Shown here: positions 33,891 to 47,100 of the stretch, one piece after another
Position numbering within the stretch: the first letter of the stretch is position 1
Layout: every line of letters begins with the position of its first letter
Assembly: GCA_013397695.1 (NCBI GenBank)
Contig: VYZI01000526.1
Span: 1,143-65,142, forward strand
Length of the DNA: 64,000 bases
From: Centropus unirufus
Lineage: Eukaryota; Chordata; Aves; Cuculiformes; Centropidae
Reading direction: 5' to 3'
Translations under genes and position numbers: made by a program
The notes under the pieces: generated by a model
What the model was told of the DNA's origin: nothing
What the model saw: the letters and a program-made list of their open reading frames with translations, nothing else
The model's database searches: none

Positions 33891-34844
33891 GTCTTTTTGC
33901 TAACTGTGAGCAAATGCTGGCCAAGGGATGCAATGGCTTTGACTGCTCCCAGGACTGTGTTTGGCGGGACAGATGGCTAACAGCATGGAAGATGCTTGGA
34001 GTACAGCTAGGTCTGGAGTGAACAAAAGGCTACAGATAAATCCTAACATGAACAAACTGGGGACTGGATTACCTGCACAGGCATGTGATGCAGAACAAAG
34101 AAGCTGCTTAAGGAGACTGATCACGGGTTAAAGAGAATGGGGATGTGAGAGGGAAAAGAGGCAATTTGATGCAGCACAAAAATCTAAGGGCACAGAAACA
34201 CCAGTAAAAAAGTCTAGAATGTGGCTGCTCACCATGGATGAGCTGAGGAGAGACTGACAGGAGCCTCATGACTAAGAAATGAGCACCAAGCACCCAGTCA
34301 CAGAGGATGCCCAGCCCTCTGCTCCCACTGCTCTAACACAAATCCTGGGACCTGGGCAGGGCTATTCTCAGTTTGTCCTCTCATCTTTAAGAGAAAACTG
34401 CTTAAAACGTGATGGCCCCCATTCCATGTTGCTGTGCGGCACCTCACTGCAAGGCAAAGCCACAGACAGACTTTCTCCCAGAGATGAAGTTTTTAAACTT
34501 CAGCATTGCTGTCTCTGGAGTGCCAGACTCCTGGGATACTGACATTATTCTCATAGAGAAAGGCCAGAAGTAAAATAAGAGAAGGACAAGGACAGAGCAT
34601 CTCATGACAGATGGTGAGGTAAAGTCTCAGTGCTGAGCAGCTGCAATTAGAGATGGTTCTAGCCATGGGCTCAGTTCCGTTCCTCTCCTCAGCAATTCTT
34701 CTGCTGGAAGAAGTCTGTGTCTTCTTAAATGCTATCTATTTTTGTCCATGGTGATCAAATAGCTAAGACAAACTTTTCAAGGAAGGAATCTCATTTCAAA
34801 AGTAAAGACTGATATCAAACACTTCTTCTAAGTCTGGTCAAACA

Positions 34845-35135
34845 TCTACCTGAAAGGAGGGTGTGCAGAGGTGGGTGCTGGGCTCTTCTCCCAAGTGATA
34901 GGTGATAGGATAAGGGGGAATGGCCTCAAGCTGCACCAGGTCAGATTGGATATCATGAAAAAAGTATTCACCAAAAGGGCCATCAGGCACTGGAAGAGCT
35001 TCCAGGGAGGGGGTGGAGTCCCCATCCCTGGAGAGATTTAAAAGGCAGATGAGGTGTTTAAGGATATTATTTAATGGCAGACAGGTACGGTTGGACTTGA
35101 TCTCAGAGGTCTTTTCCAACCTGGTGATTCTAGGA
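34845..35135 (+). mobile_element. CR1 LINE fragment
   Basis: Plus-oriented: ACCTGAAAGGAGGGTGTGCA at the 5' side and TTTTCCAACCTGGTGATTCT at the 3' tail. Opposite in orientation to the copies at 33484 and 37322. Confidence 0.92.
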
Positions 35136-37321
35136 GACGGGGTAGCAGGACAGCGACACTGTCCAAGCAATGCTGTCCATACAGAAAGTTGATTTCTACC
35201 CATTTGATTAACAGTTGTACTTTTACTCAAGGGTTCAAAAACAATCTTAATGCTGTAAAAATGTAAAAAAAATTGAAGACAAATGTCAGAGGTGTAAGTG
35301 CTCACCTGGAAGCCTCTCAGCTTCCCCACCCACAGCTGCGCATGCTGCTCATAGTTCCTCAGGCTGCAGATACTGCCGGCAGCAACATCTTGTTTTATGA
35401 TGATGACATCTACTACATAATTCAGAAGGTCAGGTAGATTTGCATCCGCCTGAAGGGCATCACCTCCAGCCTTTCCATGCATATGCAGTAACGATGGACA
35501 AATCAGGAACACATCATTTGATAGAGAATTTCTTTCTCAAGGAGATTTGTAAGCTACTCATTGCATCCCTTTGCAAGGGTTGCAGACAGGCTTGGAGATA
35601 ACTACACCACTGACAACATTCACCTCAAACTGCTTCTGAGCTGCCATCCTTTCAAATCAGCATTTTAAAAATAGGGGGAAAAAAATACCACTTGCATTTG
35701 TTACAGGCAAGTATGGTGTTGCTGCAACGTGATATTCTGCTGAATGTAAATGAATCTAAGCAACAAAAGGAGAATAAATAAAGGCTCTCTGCAGACATGT
35801 CAGATGTAGCCATAGGTTTGATCCTCAAGGGCACCATGGTCTGAAATTTATACCTACGCAGTCCAGTCCCAAGCAAGATGTGGTCTGAAACCCTGCCCAC
35901 ATCAGCCCACATCAGATTTGATTTTCAGACAAGATCTACTACAAAACACAAAGCCTGGAGGGTTAGCTTATCCCCTTCTCAGTCCCCAAGAAAAACACAA
36001 AAAACCCAAACAGAGCAAACGAATTAGGAGCCAATGCAAAAAGATTTATCCCAGTTCTCTTGGGATTCATAGTCCTTATGCTGAAGGGCACCTGGGTGTC
36101 CTACAGCAGGCTCTGCAGTTTGACCAGTTTGGGACCTAGGCTGCTCCTCTGGTCCTCAGTGCCCTTCGGCAGCACCAGGCCACCCCTTACTCGGCCAGTC
36201 TGCACCACTGACACAAATACGATGATGTCCAGTAACCCCTGAGTCACTTCAGCTTTCATTCTTACTTGTTCCTCTACCAAAAGCACTGCCAGCAAAGTCC
36301 TCTTGCTGCAGGAATTACAAGCCTCAAACAGAAAGGAGCTGTTTGCCAGCAGCTCTCACACCTTCGCCCCCAAAAACTTTCAGCAGAGCACTATCTCACC
36401 AGCTGCACAGGCATCAGAAAATATTATCTCAGGACAAGTGAGAGACGTCCTCTTCCTGCAACTTTCTACTTGCTGACACTGAATTTGATCCCTGGAATTA
36501 GCCCAAAGCCTTTTCTTCACATTATTTGATGCTAAATGGGCTTTGTTTTTTAAATCCTGTCTTAGAAGTCCTGACCTGTACCAACCATGAACCCTCCCCC
36601 TTCATGAGGGTGAGGCAGTTGTTCTACCATCATCTCTCCAAGGTGCAGGTGAACCCTGACTTCTGGAACAAATCAGGAATATAAACAACATGGGTGAGAT
36701 GGGCTTATTTTCTTCATGGTCAAGGTATTCAACCAGCTGTGTAGAATGAGGTTATATTCAAGTCTCAATACTACAGCAAATCCTCCAAATAAATTGTTCT
36801 TCACTTCCTTAGCCCTTTGACCAAACCTCTACATCATTTCTGCGAGCTGAAACACTTGCACATGCTCACACGGAGTATTCTCTGAACATCCTCCCACCTT
36901 CACTACTGTTACCCTGTGGCTTTTTAGGAAGGGAACGCTCGGCTACAGCATTGAGTCTGCCTTTAACCCAGATATTCCAGGTGGCATTTACTGTTCAACA
37001 AAACTTGATGTCAAACTTTAAGTTTTAAAATAGCCTTTAGAAAAAAACCTGGCTTTAGCAATTATCACTTCATAAGGGGCAGTGGGAGTTTGAAGACTAA
37101 AATACAGAAGTAATAAAATTGCAGCTTCCCACGCTACACAGGGAAATAAATTCTTAGTGGGAAAGATATGAGATAGATGGGAACTAAAGAAAAACACAAA
37201 TGAATTGTCTATTTAGCACAGCTTTTATTGTTGTATCTTCCTTTTCTGCTGAGTTTAATGCTGCAATCAAACAGTTCTTGACTGCATGCCCAGCAATCAA
37301 AGCCCCCCAGAAGAAACTTAT

Positions 37322-37870
37322 ACAATCACCAGCTGGAAATGATCTCTGAGATCACCGAGTCCAGCCTTACCTGTCTGGCACTAAACCAGATCCTGAAACA
37401 CCTCATCTGCTTGGCTTTTAAACACCTCCAGTGATGGGGACTCCACTCCACCCCTGGCAGCTGTTCCAGTGCCTGATGACCCTTTTCAGTGGAGAATTTT
37501 TTCCTGATGTCCAATCTGACCCTGCCCTGGCACAACTTGAGGCCATTACCCCTAGACCCACCACCTGTCACTTGGGAAAAGAGCCCAGCATCCACCTCTT
37601 CACACCCTCCTTTCAGGCACTTGGAGGCAGGGATGAGGTCTCCCTTCAGCCTCCTCTCCTCCAGGCTGAACAACCCCAGTTCCCTCAGCCTCTCCTCACA
37701 GCCCTTGTTCTCCTTCCCCAGCTCTGTTCCCTTTCTCTGGGTGTGCTCCAGAACCTCAATGTCCTTTTTGGAGTGAGGGGCCCAAAACTGAACCCAGGAT
37801 TCGAGGGGCAGCCTCACCAGTGCTGAGTACAGGGGCAGAATCACCTCCCCGGACCTGCTGGTCTACCTTA
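37322..37870 (-). mobile_element. CR1 LINE fragment with the longest open ORF2 remnant
   Basis: Tail at 37322 (ATCACCAGCTGGAAATGATC). The minus strand has a 172-codon open frame with typical CR1 ORF2 C-terminal sequence: ESWVQFWAPHSKKDIEVLE, then CEERLRELGLFSLEERRLKG. 5'-truncated, so it cannot be autonomous. Confidence 0.95.
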
Positions 37871-39838
37871 AGCCATCTTGGATCATAGAGACAGGAAGCA
37901 CAACTCACCTGCATGTAGGCAGAATCTAAACGTGACCTGAAAAGGGTTTTTATCCAATCCAAGTCATCCTTGCCACGCTAAACATTAAATGTCAGATGGC
38001 AACTTGCTGCTTGAGATAAAGGATTACCACTGTAAGACAGCAGCAACAGGCTACTTCAGAAAAGCAAACCAAAAACCAGGACTACAACCGTACGGAAGCA
38101 CATCTGAGTCCTGCACAGGAGGCACTCATTATCGCACTTGACATCAGAAGGGCTACATACCAGTGATCAGTACAAAAGAATTCCTGCATGAAGTCTTTTA
38201 AGTGTTCAGATGTCCTTCGGGAAGAGAGGCTCTTCACAGACGAGACTAATTAAAACCCTTGTTCCACTTGACCTTGGGTATCAGCCATGCTATCATGATG
38301 CCTCCCTTCTGATAAAGCCTGCTTGTGCTTCCTTCCCAGGATTCCTGCAGATCAATTTGATACGTATCACCTCAACTTCTGAACCTTCCTTCTCTCACCT
38401 CCTCAAGCAGGGTTTTATTTCTGGGAGGCTATCACCCATCGGATGCCGCTTGCTGCTATTTGTAGCAACCACCTCAGAGCATAAACTCAGCCTCCAGCTC
38501 AGAGTGCTTGGGTGCTAGAGAAGATCAGGAGCTAAGGAGAGGTGTAAAATGTCAAGGATTCATGAATGTGAGCACTGACAATTGAAAGAGCTGAGATCAT
38601 TCTGGAATGAGCCTTCTGTAACTTGAAAGACTGGTTAAGTACGGTGTCAATTAAATGATGTATCAAATATACTCCAAGGGAACAGATTACTGAGTAGTAC
38701 TACACACTTCTTTCTAACCAGAAAAAAACCCAGTCCATTTCTCTGGCCAAAATGAAGAGGGTGATTTCTCACGCTTAGCAGCGCTCCACACTTTAGGTCC
38801 TGCAAACAGTGATACAAATCATTGCTGGAACAGCATTCCACTTTTTTCTTTAGCATTTTTTCCTCAAATGCTGGCTCAACACCACTTGGCACACTTTCAA
38901 TCGTTGATCTGAAAATCAAGTGCCTCATCCTCATTTAAGCTTGGAGCATAAGAAGGCCTAGATGTACCCTACACGCAGGCCTTAACTATTTACTCACCTC
39001 CAGGTACTCACAGCCCCCCTTTTCATCATGTTTGTCAGGTCCCTTCGACTCCACCCATCTGTGAAGCCCCCAGGCTATGGAGGGGCTACAGTAAATCAGA
39101 ACAAACCCCAAGTGCCTGCACAGGCATTAATTTTCTTGATTTCTCCCATTTTAGCACATCAGTGAAGTTTCTCCTTGTTATGAAAGCAGTGGATGAAGTG
39201 CACTCACTGTGAGATTTCATGCAAGATTAAAAATACAGATATTAATCTTTCAAAGGACTTGAAAAATAAGTCTCAGCAGCACCAGCTTCTGCTTTTAATG
39301 CATCTTAATTATTTAGGCAGTGTGCTAGCAAGACACACCATGAGCTGCAGCAGCCAGCGTGAGTCAAACCAGTGCTGCAGCTAGAACTACCCAAAGAAAG
39401 TCAACAGGATCTGCAGTCAGTGAATATCTGGAGACAGCTGCTTCAGGCCTTCATCTGGACAGCACTTCCCAGGAAGTAATACTCAACTTTCAGCTAGGTC
39501 ATCAGATGCTCTGGAAGCCAAATCAACTTAAGCCAAGGCAAGTCAAGCAGCTGAATCAGTTAAATGGATACAATTGTGTAATCACTTCTTGCGGAGGAAA
39601 GACAGAAACCAACACTCTCCCACCATCTAATCTCGAGCAGAAATGAAAAGTGCTTCAATAGTTATGTCAGAGGAGACCCAGGGCTCTTCAGGTGACGTAT
39701 TTGAGTGAGCTCTGCCTTACTTTGACAAACATGGAGTGTTATGGTTACTGAGATTAAAACATCTCACTGCTATCATTCCAGTAAGCAGCCTGTTATTTTC
39801 TATGTGGCTTTGCCATTTTGATTAAAATAAAAGTTCAT

Positions 39839-39900
39839 GACAGGGTATGGCTGGACTCAGTGATCTCAGAGATCTTTTCCATCCTAATGATTCCATGAGA
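39839..39900 (+). mobile_element. Short CR1 3' tail fragment
   Basis: Only the last 60 bp: GGACTCAGTGATCTCAGAGA, then TTTTCCATCCTAATGATTCC. Confidence 0.75.
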
Positions 39901-40636
39901 GCAGGTCATTGTGCTACTCCTACAGAAGTATTAGAAGGTGGTGTGTGCTGCTCTCCTTCCTGCCCCACTCCCTGCCAGATTATCCTGTGAAGATCCTGTC
40001 CTCACAGAAAACTTCCCTCTGTCCTGAACCTGCAGGCAGGACTGCTGCCAGGGCCTCTCTTCTCAGCTCACCACCTTGGGAGCAGCTTAGCAAGGCTTCT
40101 CTCAAGCTGCCACACGACCACAGCCCAGTGAGCTCAGTATCACGTCACTGATGGAGCCTCACTCACCACTGCTCTCCTCCAGCAAGAGCTGCCTTCATTT
40201 TATTACTCAACTGTCTCTTCTTTCAGACTCCATTTACACCCATAACACCTGATCCTGCTGGCTCTGCAAGGACCTTCCTAAAGCGTACTTCCAGGACCTA
40301 ATTCCCGTGGCTTCTATGGAAGAAACACATACAGCGCATTTAGATGCATGACTGCTCCTTCACCAGCATCTTTGATTTCTCACCCCTCCCCACAGTCTGG
40401 AGGTTGCTCTCCATTTCTTGAAAGCCTGTAAAAGCCAGAGGAGAGCCTTGCTGGTGGCTCAATCTCAGTAAATTCCCAATACAGGAACCAATTTCAGAGG
40501 ATTACAGCAAATATCCCGACCTCCCTGGCTACCCAGACCTAACTACACAACAGTTATGCAGAGTGAGGAAGATTGCACAACTGTGGGAACACCACGGCCT
40601 CTATCAATAATGCTGCCATCCCCGAGCTGCTCTTAG

Positions 40637-40788
40637 CCAAGGCGAGGAGGTGGTTGAGGCCCCATCCCTAGAGGTGTTTAAAAGATGGGCAGATGAGGTA
40701 CTTAAGGATCTGGTTTATTGGCAGACAGGTACTGTTGGGACTCAGTGACCTCAGAGGTCTTTTCCAACCTGGTGATTCTATGATTGTA
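40637..40788 (+). mobile_element. CR1 LINE 3' fragment
   Basis: Plus-oriented 3' UTR portion ending in CCAACCTGGTGATTCTATGA. Contains the TTTAAAAGATGGGCAGATGA block shared with 42545-42688. Confidence 0.9.
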
Positions 40789-41433
40789 AGAATTGTGTTT
40801 TATTAATCCTTACTGTAATCCCCAAAAGGCTCGAGAAAGCTTTGTTGTTACAGGCAGTACAACCATATAACCTCTGCATGCTGCTGTCACCCTTGTTAAC
40901 ATAGAGATTATATTAAGGGAGAAAACCCATCCCAAACTCTACTTATTGATGCAAGTGGTCATAAAGTCTTTTTCAATAAAAAAGTAATGCATTTTAATCT
41001 TCTGAGCTCCAAGATTAAGTTTCCTTTTTTTAGTCTCAGCATCAATTATGAGTATGAATAAATGTATTCACTTCCAAAATCATCCCAAGTACTTCACATC
41101 CTTAATGTAAACAAAGGAAATGACAAATTGTGTCAGTATTATTCCACAGCACTGAACTTCAAGAAGTCCAAACCTTAAAATCCCTTAGGGACTTAGAAAG
41201 TGGCTGACTAATCCTATAACCACAAAGACAAGTTATCTCACTGTTTGGTTTTTTTTTCAGTAACTGAATTAGAAACCAAGCTAAAAGGTCAGCCTGTCTG
41301 GACAAGCAAAAAGAGCAAAAAAGGAGCATCACTTGCTTATTAAAAAAAAAACAAAACCGCTTGCCAGCAGAGGATTTTTTTTTTCCCTAAGTGATTATGC
41401 TTTCATTTTCTTAAGTAAGAGTACCAAAATACT

Positions 41434-41475
41434 TCTGGACATGCATCCATAATGCATCTGGACATGCATCCATAA
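41434..41475. repeat. Short direct repeat (19 bp twice)
   Basis: TCTGGACATGCATCCATAA occurs at 41434-41452 and again at 41457-41475, a 23-bp step. The core ATGCAT is palindromic. Confidence 0.85.
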
Positions 41476-42173
41476 ATTATGTCATTGAGCTCTGAAGATC
41501 TGGCTAGCTGCACAAATCAACTGTGAAGCATACAGCTCGTCAACATGGGGGCTTGTTCTTTTTTCATTTTAAGACAGCCAATCTGTCAGGAAATGTTGAG
41601 TCCTTCAAACCACACAACATTTTCTACAACTCTGAGAGGTTTCATTAAGTTGTGGTAGGAAGAGTACGTGGGTCTGTAGTGGAGCTTCTCTCTAACCTGA
41701 CATACACTTCCCTCTTTTGCTCCCAAGGGCTCTGCTCACTTAAGGTTTAGCAATTTATTTATTCATTCAGTCTCACTTACCCTGAATAAGGCAGAACTGC
41801 TGAAGAAGTAAGAGAAAAAACACCTGACGTAAGTGATGTCTTCATACAATATTGTTCAGCATACTATAACCGTGAAACACAAACTGAAGCGAGGTGGTGA
41901 GGAATTGGTTATCACAATGTCAGAATGTGAAAACAGACAAAGCTCATAATGTGGAGAGAAAAGCCTGTTATTGGTACATTAGCATCATTAATTTATTTGA
42001 GACTCCACAGACTTAAATCTGCAATGAGCAATGAAGGCTTAAGGCCCTTAGTTTCCATTTCAAACACTTAAGACTACCTCATCCATGGTCAGTAGCCATT
42101 GTAGATAGTTTTAAACAACTTTGGGCTATCTTAACAGTTACAAAGATTCATCTTTTTTCAAGAAATGTCTTTC

Positions 42174-42295
42174 ATAGAATCACAGAATCACCAGGCTGCA
42201 AAAGACCTTTGAGATCATCGAGTCCAACCGTACCTGTCCTGCACTAAACGAGATCCTTAACTAACTCATCTGCCTGTCTCTTAAATAAAATCCGC
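42174..42295 (-). mobile_element. CR1 LINE 3' fragment
   Basis: Minus-oriented tail CATAGAATCACAGAATCACC, followed by GAGATCATCGAGTCCAACCG. Truncated after about 120 bp. Confidence 0.9.
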
Positions 42296-42544
42296 ATTGC
42301 GTGACCCTGCAGGCCTCGCCATGCAAGGTTTATCCACGTGTCCACTATTACTTGGTCATCTATTCATAATGATGCTGCACACAAATCAAGAAGAAATTAA
42401 GCAACTCATGTCTGAAAAATATTGATTCCAGACTGTTTCAGACTGTGTGTTAGGCTACTCTTTCTTGAAGGTCAGTGCTTGGATTCTGAAGTCACCTGGT
42501 TACTGAGGTAACTGAAAGAAAAGCCACAGCTCACTGCAAACTCC

Positions 42545-42688
42545 ATTTGGGAGGTGGTGGAGTCACCACCCCAGGGGTATTTAAAAGATGGGTACATGAG
42601 GTACTTGAAGATCTGGTTTAGTGGTGGACACGTCCAGTTGGACTCGATGATCTCAGAGGTCTTTTCCAACCTGGTGATTCTAAGATTA
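42545..42688 (+). mobile_element. CR1 LINE 3' fragment
   Basis: Plus-oriented, ending in CCAACCTGGTGATTCTAAGA. It faces the minus copy at 42174 across about 250 bp. Confidence 0.9.
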
Positions 42689-43499
42689 CCATCTCTGCAT
42701 GAAGAAAACCTTAAACATGTCTCACACATGATAAGACTCCTCCGTGCAAAGTCTCCTGGAGGAGGCACTCAGGAAGGAGATGCACCAAATAAACACTGGC
42801 AATAAGCAACGCCCAGATTCTTCTGCGGATTTTACTGTAATACAAGAGGGTGCACAAGGGCAAATGCACCAGGTTCAGAAGACAGGGCTGAGGTAACTTT
42901 GCTCCTCCAGTGTCCATCCCTTCAGAAACCTGCCTGGATAACACCCAGCCCACTGGAAAGTACTCATAGAGGCTTGAGAGAGACTTTAGTCCCAGGCTTT
43001 TCCCTTATCATCCAAGAGGCAGCTATATCAGGCTCCTGACGCAGAGAGTCCAAAAGGAATCCTTACTGCTACCTGGACAAGCTTGTCGTCTTAAGCTACA
43101 TCACCCTTTAACAAACATTTGTACTGACAGATGAGCTGCAAGAAGATTTTTAGAAGCATTTCAACTAGATCTTGTTGGAGGAGCAGTGTTCTTTAAAGAA
43201 GATGCTGTGCCAAGAACGCATCTAGCCTTGAAAACAGATCTCAAGTTATAACAAGGCCCCAACGGGTTTGGTTTTTTTTTTTAAAGGATTCGGTACGCTC
43301 AGAGATTTTTCCAATGTCACCCCCTCAATTATTAATTCCTCTTCCCTTTCCCGCAAAACAGCCTGACCTTAAACGTACCGCAGTGGTGGAACAAATCCCA
43401 TCATCAAAGGCCCTGGCTGAAGTCCTGTTAGTCCCTTAATTCATCCACAAAATGTTCAGTCAATGTCTCAGCTGATTAAATGCTACAGTAGGAAAGGGG

Positions 43500-43855
43500 C
43501 TTCAAAGACAGAGCTGGGGTTGTTCAGCCTGGAGGAGGCCAAGGGGAGACCTCCTCACTGCCTCCAACTTCCTGAAAGGAGGAGGTGGAGAGGTGGATGC
43601 TGGGCTTCCCTCCCAAGTGACAGATGATAAGACATAGGGGAAGGCCTCAAGCCAGGCCAGGGCAGGGTCAGGTTGGACATCAGGAAAAAATTTCTCCACT
43701 GAAAGGGTCATCAGGCACTGGAACAGTTGCCAGGGAGGGGGTGTACTTAAAAGCAGGGCAGATGAGATGCTTAAGGATCTGGTTTAGTGGCAGACAGGTA
43801 AAGTTGGACTCTATAATCTCACAGTTCTTTCCCAACCTGCCAATTCTATGATAGT
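43500..43855 (+). mobile_element. CR1 LINE fragment
   Basis: Plus-oriented: GTTGTTCAGCCTGGAGGAGG, then the ORF2 end and 3' UTR, ending in CAACCTGCCAATTCTATGAT. Confidence 0.92.
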
Positions 43856-44359
43856 CCAGGATGCCAAATTTACAAATCTGAACATTGATATAAAGTTGAT
43901 TTCAGGTTACATTCCTACAGCCTCCATTAAGGCCTATGATCTAAGCAATTCAACACAAACAACAGCAACTCACTTTTACTTCCCACTCACAGCAAGTTTC
44001 ATTTAAAAGCCTTATGTCATAGAAGGGCTGCTATACACCAAAATACAGCAAAAAAAGGAACTTTGACAGTTGGGGCAGTGAATGCTTTGCAATCAATGTC
44101 AGCACGAACCAATGTGGAAGCATGTGGTGAGCAATGACCCTGTTACCAAAGGGAACAGAGTAGAAATCTCCTCTCTTCAACAGAGCCAGGCCCCTGAGCT
44201 ACCTTTTCCCATTTCAAATATTGCTAACAGAGTTTAAAATGAAATGTGGCTTCTGGATTTTTTTGGTTGTTGTTATAAAGGGAATTTAGATAAGTTTATA
44301 AAATCTGCATAAGTGGAACTTGCCATAGTTCACACTGGTGGTTGGCAGCAGCCACGAAT

Positions 44360-44962
44360 GTCATAGAATCACCAGTTGGAAAAGATCTCCGAAATCAGAG
44401 TCCAGCCTGCCCAGTCTGCCACTAAACCAGATACCGAAGCACCTCGTATCCCCGGCTTTTAAAAAACTCCAGAGATGGGGACTCCAACCCCTCTCTGGCA
44501 GCTGTTCCAGTGCCTGAGGACCCTTTCAGAGGATAATTTTTTCCTGATGTCTAATATGACCCTGCCCGGGCACAGCTTGAGGCCCTTCCCCCTTGTCCTA
44601 TCACCTGTCACGTGGGAGAAGAGCTCACCACCCATCTCTCCACACCCTCCTTTCAGGCAGTTGGAGGCAGGGATGAGGTCTCCTGTCAGCCTCCTCTTCT
44701 CTAGGCTGAACAACCCCAGCTCCCATAGCTGCTCCTCACAGCCCTTGTTCTCCAGCCCCTTCCCCAGCTTTGTTGCTCATCTCTGGACACACCCCAGAAA
44801 CTCATGGTTCTTGTAGTGAGGGGCACAGAACTGAACCCAGGATTCGAGCTGAGGCCTCACCAGTGCCAAGCACAGGGGCAGGATCACCTCCCTGGCCCTG
44901 CTGGCCACGCTGTTTCTGATCCAGGCTAAGATGCCACTGGCCATTGATGAGGCTTGCCGTAA
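44360..44962 (-). mobile_element. CR1 LINE fragment, about 600 bp
   Basis: Minus-oriented, from the tail TCATAGAATCACCAGTTGG to ORF2-derived sequence near 44962 (TCTGATCCAGGCTAAGATGC). One of the two longest copies here. Confidence 0.93.
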
Positions 44963-46789
44963 GGTTTAGTGTCTTCTCCACGCAAATGTTACAGAAGATT
45001 CAAGATCCCTTCACAAACAATAAAAGAGAGAAGCAAGCTGGTTCTGGGCTTATTGTAAATGACTGTGTTTGATTAGAAGGTGACAAAATGAACCATTTTT
45101 CCTTAATAAAGATGTCACAAGTTAAAAGTATTTGCTGGGAAGAGCACACTAAAATATGCTGCAAGGTAACACTTACGAGAAACACAAACCATTACCAGAC
45201 CTTTAAAACTTCTTGGCAGATGGGTGAAGGAAAAAAAAGGAAATCCATTTAAGGGACATCAACGTTGTGAATCAAGGCAGGTGACATTTAAAACCAATGA
45301 ATAAGACATCACTAAAACCTGTCCCTTTTTATAAATCATATTTCACAGTGGAAATTACAGCTAGGTGCTACAGTTTAAGATTTCCCTCGATTAGCAGGAG
45401 ATACCCTGGGAGTACGGTTTCAGGTTGGGAAATTAATAGTTGTCTATCTTGGACTGTTTTTCTGCTGTTAGAGAGATTATTTTTATTAGAGTCTGTTTTT
45501 TCTTCCCCCAAAATTATGGTTTTAATGCTGTCCCATTGAATAAAAGCTTTATTTTAAATTCAGGAGAGCACAAACAAGTTTATTTGTTTCTCAGTTAGGA
45601 ATTGGCTCTGGTTTACAGGACCTAGAGAGGGTCTGTCAGCCATCCCAGATCTGGCTTTATCTCTCTAGCTCATGAATGCCCTAGCAAATAAGATCACTTC
45701 ACAATCCAAGTCAGACTATTGGAAGAAATCAGTGCTCGAGAAATCATTTTTATTTCAGCCACCACTGTGAAAAGGGAGCTCATGATAGATGAAGGGAAGA
45801 AATTTTTGGACAGAGAAATCCCTAAAGATTCACTCAAAGTCTTTGACTTAAGTCATGGAAAAAACATTACTAAAAAAAAAGCCCTACTATAGCTAAACAT
45901 TTTTTCTTCTACACAGAACTACACCTATTCAAATGAATTTTTGGGACAATCAATCTTCATTCATCGCACGGGGGTCAGAGGAACTTGCTCCCTTAGGAAA
46001 GAAAGAAGGTATTGCAAGTTTCATAACAGTTCAGTAAGTCTCAAGATTATTTGATAGTCAAATAATTCCATTTAAAAGACCTGCAAATGTGCACACTCCA
46101 ATAAACTCACTTTTCCTCCTGTCCAAATGGAGAAGCTTTCTGGAGTAAGAGTAATCAGCTCAGATTATTCACTTGAGTAACTGGGATGGGAGAAAGGAGG
46201 AACAGAAAGATTAGTGCAGGGACCTGCATCTGACACATTTACTGAGGTGCTTAAAAGAAGCTCAAGCTCAGAGGAGTCAGGAAACACTATAGAATGATAA
46301 GCTATAAACCAGCAGCTTCCTTTCTTTCTAGCATCTGCCTTATCCATGTATCCTCAGCATTCCTTCTCCTACTGCCAGCAAAAACCCAATGACCAGCTCG
46401 GACAGTAGGAGAACCAATTATTTACCCTGCCATCATTTCAAAGCCTACAACTGCATGGCAAACACTCCCAAGCTTTTAATTGATTGAACTTTTAGAAGGA
46501 CAAAAGATAACAAAGCTATCAAACATCAATATTAGATTGCTAATAAATGCTATCTAAATGAACGTTGAGAGGAACCAAAGGCATTGAATGTTCCAGGCAC
46601 TGGTAGATGACAACTGTTCACAAGACAAATAACACCTTCACAGACAGAATATAATAAATTAGACACTCTGGTCACCATAAAGCAGGATGTGTTTACCATT
46701 ATTGATAAGCAATAAATCACCTGCCCTCTAAGAGTTCTTCCCTATAAATCACTTCCAATGAAAGAAACAGATGCTTCCAGTACGAAGCC

Positions 46790-47100
46790 ACAGTCCTGAG
46801 AAGGAATACAGGGTGCTGAGCGCTCTCCATTTGTAACTGTAGCCATTCCGTAGTGGGGTAGGAAGCAGCAAGGTGCCACAGGAGATGGAACACTGCGCTG
46901 TGAGACGGCAGCTGCAGCTTTTGCAGATTGCTGGCAGGGCTGAGCAGAGCACAGAGCTGCAGCGTGCATCACTCCCTCGGTCTGGACTCCAGCCTGCAGC
47001 AATCCATCGCGGCTGGCATCCAGAGTGCCTGGACCACACCTGATATGCCTAAGAAGGCTCTGATCGGCAGACACTGTCAGGCTGGTGCCTGCCACCAGAC
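46790..47100. other. GC-rich patch in the STK4 last intron
   Basis: About 300 bp that is clearly more GC- and CpG-rich than the surrounding AT-rich intron, with open frames on both strands. I recognise neither a gene nor a repeat family. It could be a regulatory element or an old insertion. Confidence 0.35.

Noticed and set aside
37326..37844. 172-codon minus-strand ORF as a host gene
   Set aside because: It is the C-terminal end of CR1 ORF2, 5'-truncated and part of the CR1 fragment at 37322-37870.
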